Of a DNA stretch of 10,116 nucleotides, positions 7,677 to 10,116 are shown in pieces (positions within the stretch are counted from its first letter, which is position 1; every line of letters starts with the position of its first letter). The notes beneath the pieces were generated by a model. It ran no database searches. It saw only the letters and a list, made by a program, of their open reading frames with translations, and was not told where the DNA came from. Source of the DNA: SZAS-79 sp031376265 (GTDB lineage Bacteria > Pseudomonadota > Gammaproteobacteria > Burkholderiales > SG8-39); the NCBI GenBank assembly GCA_031376265.1, contig JANMDK010000125.1, forward strand, positions 1 to 10,116. The letters run 5' to 3'. The position numbers were made by a program, and so were the translations under genes.

Positions 7677-7746
7677 CGAACTGCCGTGGGAGCCACGCCC
7701 CGCTTCGCTCTCAGGAACAGAATGTCGTGAAATCGTCTTTTCCTGT

Positions 7747-10011
7747 TCAAGCTCGCAATGCAGCCAGCACCCGCTCCTTGGTAAACGGGATCCCGGTCAC
7801 CCTTCGCCCGGTGGCCGCAAATATCGCGTTCGCAATGGCCGCGCCGGCAGGCGCCTGGCTGCCCTCGCCCGCGCCGAGCGGCGGCATCTCGGGCCGGTCG
7901 ATCAGCGCGCTCTGGATTTTCGGGCTGGCGACGAAATCGACGATCGGATAGTCGGCGTAGTCCACCGCCTTCATGATGCCGTCGTCGAACTTGCCTGACT
8001 CGAGCAGTGTCCAGCTCGTGGCCTGCACCATGCCGCCCTCGATCTGGTTGATGACGCCGTCGGGGTTGATCGCGCGGCCGGTGTCGGTGGCGCTCCACAT
8101 GCGATGCACCCTGACCGCGCCGGTCGAGCTCTCGACGCCGACCTCCGCGACCACCGCAACGTAGCTGTCCTGGTTCTTGTAGCGCGAAAGCCCGACGCCG
8201 AAGCCGCGCATCTCGGCGCGCAGCTGGTTGAGTCTGCGGCGGGCTGACGTGGCAACCGGCGAAGGCTTCCAGCCCGACATCGCCACGGCTTTGTCCAGCA
8301 CGGCGACCAGCCGGGGGTCCTTCACGTTCTTGCGCCGGAACGCCACCGGATCCTCGCCCGCCATGGCCGCCAGCTCGTCGAGGAACATCTCGGCCGAAAC
8401 CGCGTTGAAGAATCCGCCGAGCGTTCGCAAGGCGGAGGTGCGGATCGGCATCTCGGGCAGGTAGTGGGTCGTGACCCGCTGGTTCGGCGCGGCATAGATC
8501 GGCACCGCATTGCGCGCGGAAGCGCCGTTGGGCAGCGCGCCGTCGCGGGGAACCGAAGGCTTCAGCGGCTCTGCGAGGTACCAGGCCGAGCGCAGGTTGC
8601 ACCCGTCGAATCCGCCGCTCGGGCCGGGGCGCGAGGAATGCGGGAAAGACCACACATCGTGGTTCCACGCCGAGACGCGCCCATCGGCCGCCACTTCGGC
8701 TTCGAGGCGCACCACCATCGCCGAGCCCCACGGCTCCCACGCCATCTCTTCCTCGTGCGACCACTGCACGCGCACCGGCTTGCCGCCCGCGGCGCGCGCA
8801 AGCAGCGCGGCATCGAGCGCCACGTCGTCGGCGCCGTTGTGCCCGTAGCAGCCGGCGCCCTGCGCATGGATCACGCGGATCGACGTCTCCTGCGTGCGCA
8901 GGGCCTTCGCGAGATGCGCGCGCAGCGAATGGGGGCCTTGCGTGTGCGACCACACCGTGACGCTGCTGCCGTCCCACTTCGCCAGCGCGCAGCTCGCGCC
9001 GATGGACGCATGCGCCTGGAAGGCGCGCCGGTATTCCATCTTGTGGCGAATCGCCGCAGCGCCCGCATCGCCCTTGGTCTCGTGGATCACCTTGAGTTCG
9101 GAAGGCGCGGTGAGCAGGTGCTCGAACACGCCTTTGCCGTCGAACAACGCCGCTGGCTTGGTCCACTGCGCCGAGCTTGCGAGCTTGTCGGCCGCGGCGC
9201 GCGCCTGCTCTTCGCGCTTTGCGACCACGCCGAGGAAGGAGCCGTCTCGCACCACTTCGACTACGCCCGCCATCGCCTTGATCGGCGCGAGGTCCACCGA
9301 CACCAGGCGCGCGGCATACGCCGGCGGCCGCGCGATCGCGCCGAAGAGCATGCCTTCGGGCCGCAGGTCGTGGAGGAAGACCGGCTGGCCGAACACCTTG
9401 GCCGGGATGTCTACGCGTGGGAGTGAAGTGCCGATGATTTTCTGGCCGGACGCCGGCTTGCGGCGTGCCGTCGGGTCGACCGGGCGCGTGAGCGAGACCT
9501 TGGAGGCGGCTTCGCCGTAGTGCATCCGATTTCCCGCAGGGCCGAGGATCACGCCGTTGACGACCGTGAGCGCCGAGGGTTCGACTTTCCACGTTTCCGC
9601 CGCCGCTTTCACGAGCGTGCCGCGCGCATCGGCGCAGGCATGGCCGAGCGCGGTGCCGCCGACCTTCATCGAGAACGACCCCGAGGTGACGCCCTCGTCC
9701 GGCGTCTGCGCCGTGTCGCCGGAAACGAGCGTGATGCGGTCCGGCGCGACGTCGAGCTCCTCTGCCGCTATCTGCAGCATTGCGGTAAGGACGCCCTGCC
9801 CGATCTCGACCCGGCCCGAGAAAACCGTGACCGCCCCATCCGGCGCGACGCGAACCCACGCGTTGAGGTTGGGATGCCGCTTGAGCATTGCCGGCAATTC
9901 CGGCACCGCGGGCTGGCCGTCAGCCAGGCGGAACTGGATCGTGAGCCCGGCCGCGGCGGTGGCCGCGAGCCCCTGCACGAACCGGCGGCGTGAAATGGAG
10001 ACCGTGCTCAT
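7747..10011 (-). CDS. Xanthine dehydrogenase-family molybdopterin-binding large subunit (IorB/NicB-like), Tat-exported
   Basis: This is the molybdenum-cofactor subunit of a two-component hydroxylase related to isoquinoline 1-oxidoreductase (IorB) and nicotinate dehydrogenase subunit B. These enzymes hydroxylate N-heteroaromatics or aldehydes with water as the oxygen source. The 754-residue product starts with a Tat signal (SRRRFVQGL at 7-15 and an Ala-rich stretch), so a folded complex is probably exported to the periplasm. The segment around 200-280 (VDIPAKVFGQPVFLHDL) is the hammerhead-like domain. GCYGHNGADD (387-396) is a cofactor-region motif I associate with NicB-like members, and Glu716 in PLGAGEG is the expected catalytic base. 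There are no CxxCH haem motifs, so it lacks the fused cytochrome c domains of longer NicB proteins and must pass electrons elsewhere. The ATG overlaps the small-subunit stop (ATGA), indicating translational coupling. The substrate cannot be predicted. Confidence 0.9.
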   Translation of the reverse strand: MSTVSISRRRFVQGLAATAAAGLTIQFRLADGQPAVPELPAMLKRHPNLNAWVRVAPDGAVTVFSGRVEIGQGVLTAMLQIAAEELDVAPDRITLVSGDTAQTPDEGVTSGSFSMKVGGTALGHACADARGTLVKAAAETWKVEPSALTVVNGVILGPAGNRMHYGEAASKVSLTRPVDPTARRKPASGQKIIGTSLPRVDIPAKVFGQPVFLHDLRPEGMLFGAIARPPAYAARLVSVDLAPIKAMAGVVEVVRDGSFLGVVAKREEQARAAADKLASSAQWTKPAALFDGKGVFEHLLTAPSELKVIHETKGDAGAAAIRHKMEYRRAFQAHASIGASCALAKWDGSSVTVWSHTQGPHSLRAHLAKALRTQETSIRVIHAQGAGCYGHNGADDVALDAALLARAAGGKPVRVQWSHEEEMAWEPWGSAMVVRLEAEVAADGRVSAWNHDVWSFPHSSRPGPSGGFDGCNLRSAWYLAEPLKPSVPRDGALPNGASARNAVPIYAAPNQRVTTHYLPEMPIRTSALRTLGGFFNAVSAEMFLDELAAMAGEDPVAFRRKNVKDPRLVAVLDKAVAMSGWKPSPVATSARRRLNQLRAEMRGFGVGLSRYKNQDSYVAVVAEVGVESSTGAVRVHRMWSATDTGRAINPDGVINQIEGGMVQATSWTLLESGKFDDGIMKAVDYADYPIVDFVASPKIQSALIDRPEMPPLGAGEGSQAPAGAAIANAIFAATGRRVTGIPFTKERVLAALRA

Positions 10012-10116
10012 ACCGCCCTCCCCGCGGCCTTGAGAACCGCGCGCACCACGCGCGGCTGGCAGCCGCAGCGGCAGAGGTTGCCGTTCATCACCGAGCAGAC
10101 GTCCGCCTCGGTCGGG
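10008..10116 (-). CDS. [2Fe-2S] small subunit of the hydroxylase, C-terminal fragment
   Basis: The last 35 codons of a gene entering from the right edge are visible on the - strand, ending in TGA at 10010-10008 and overlapping the large-subunit ATG. The peptide contains VCSVMNGNLCRCGCQPRVV. The CxC in NLCRCG supplies the last ligands of the C-terminal [2Fe-2S] cluster of IorA/NicA and xanthine dehydrogenase small subunits. This subunit relays electrons from the molybdenum site. Family members usually read CRCGT or CRCGS; here a third cysteine follows (CRCGC). The small-then-large gene order is usual for these enzymes. The N-terminal plant-ferredoxin-like domain lies outside the window. Confidence 0.85.
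   Translation of the reverse strand, partial: PTEADVCSVMNGNLCRCGCQPRVVRAVLKAAGRAV

Noticed and set aside
7690..7746. Possible terminator after the hydroxylase gene (CAGGAA...TTCCTG repeat)
   Set aside because: The stem is only 6 bp, the loop is about 20 bases and no U-tract follows on the - strand, so it does not qualify as an intrinsic terminator.
7631..9859. 742-codon open frame on the - strand in another frame of the hydroxylase gene
   Set aside because: It is Arg/Gly-rich low complexity without motifs, while the overlapping frame has a Tat signal and the expected motifs of the molybdenum hydroxylase family throughout.

Overview
This GC-rich window comes from a bacterial chromosome. It looks like a proteobacterium, most likely a betaproteobacterium (Burkholderiales-like). 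That placement is an inference from base composition and gene families (a LodA/LodB pair, a zinc-ribbon/cyclase/STAND/TPR protein, a Tat-exported molybdenum hydroxylase); no rRNA or other phylogenetic marker is present. No tRNA, rRNA, insertion sequence, CRISPR array or phage gene was seen.

Layout from left to right: (1) the 3' part of a short-type citrate synthase gene on the + strand, entering from the left edge and ending at 829. (2) A 178-bp intergenic region carrying an 18-bp palindrome just after the citrate synthase stop. (3) A two-gene + strand operon: a LodA-like quinoprotein amino-acid/amine oxidase with the Cys and Trp expected to form cysteine tryptophylquinone (CTQ), then a LodB-like FAD protein of the kind needed to mature that cofactor. 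(4) Convergent to it, with 3 bp between the stop codons, a 1121-residue - strand signalling protein: double zinc ribbon, class III nucleotide cyclase, STAND-type ATPase and TPR-like tail. (5) A 246-bp intergenic region with a second copy of the palindrome. (6) On the - strand, the molybdopterin-binding large subunit of a xanthine dehydrogenase-family hydroxylase with a Tat signal, overlapping by ATGA the end of its [2Fe-2S] small-subunit gene, which runs off the right edge.

The most interesting observation is regulatory. The two palindromes match at 15 of 18 positions when each is read in the direction of its downstream gene. Each lies exactly 158 bases before the start codon of that gene (lodA-like at 1008; cyclase at 7500 on the - strand). 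They bracket the lodA-lodB-cyclase block, which suggests that the H2O2-producing oxidase and the cyclase/STAND protein belong to one regulon under a TetR/AcrR-style repressor not encoded here. The citrate synthase and the hydroxylase appear to be unrelated flanking genes.
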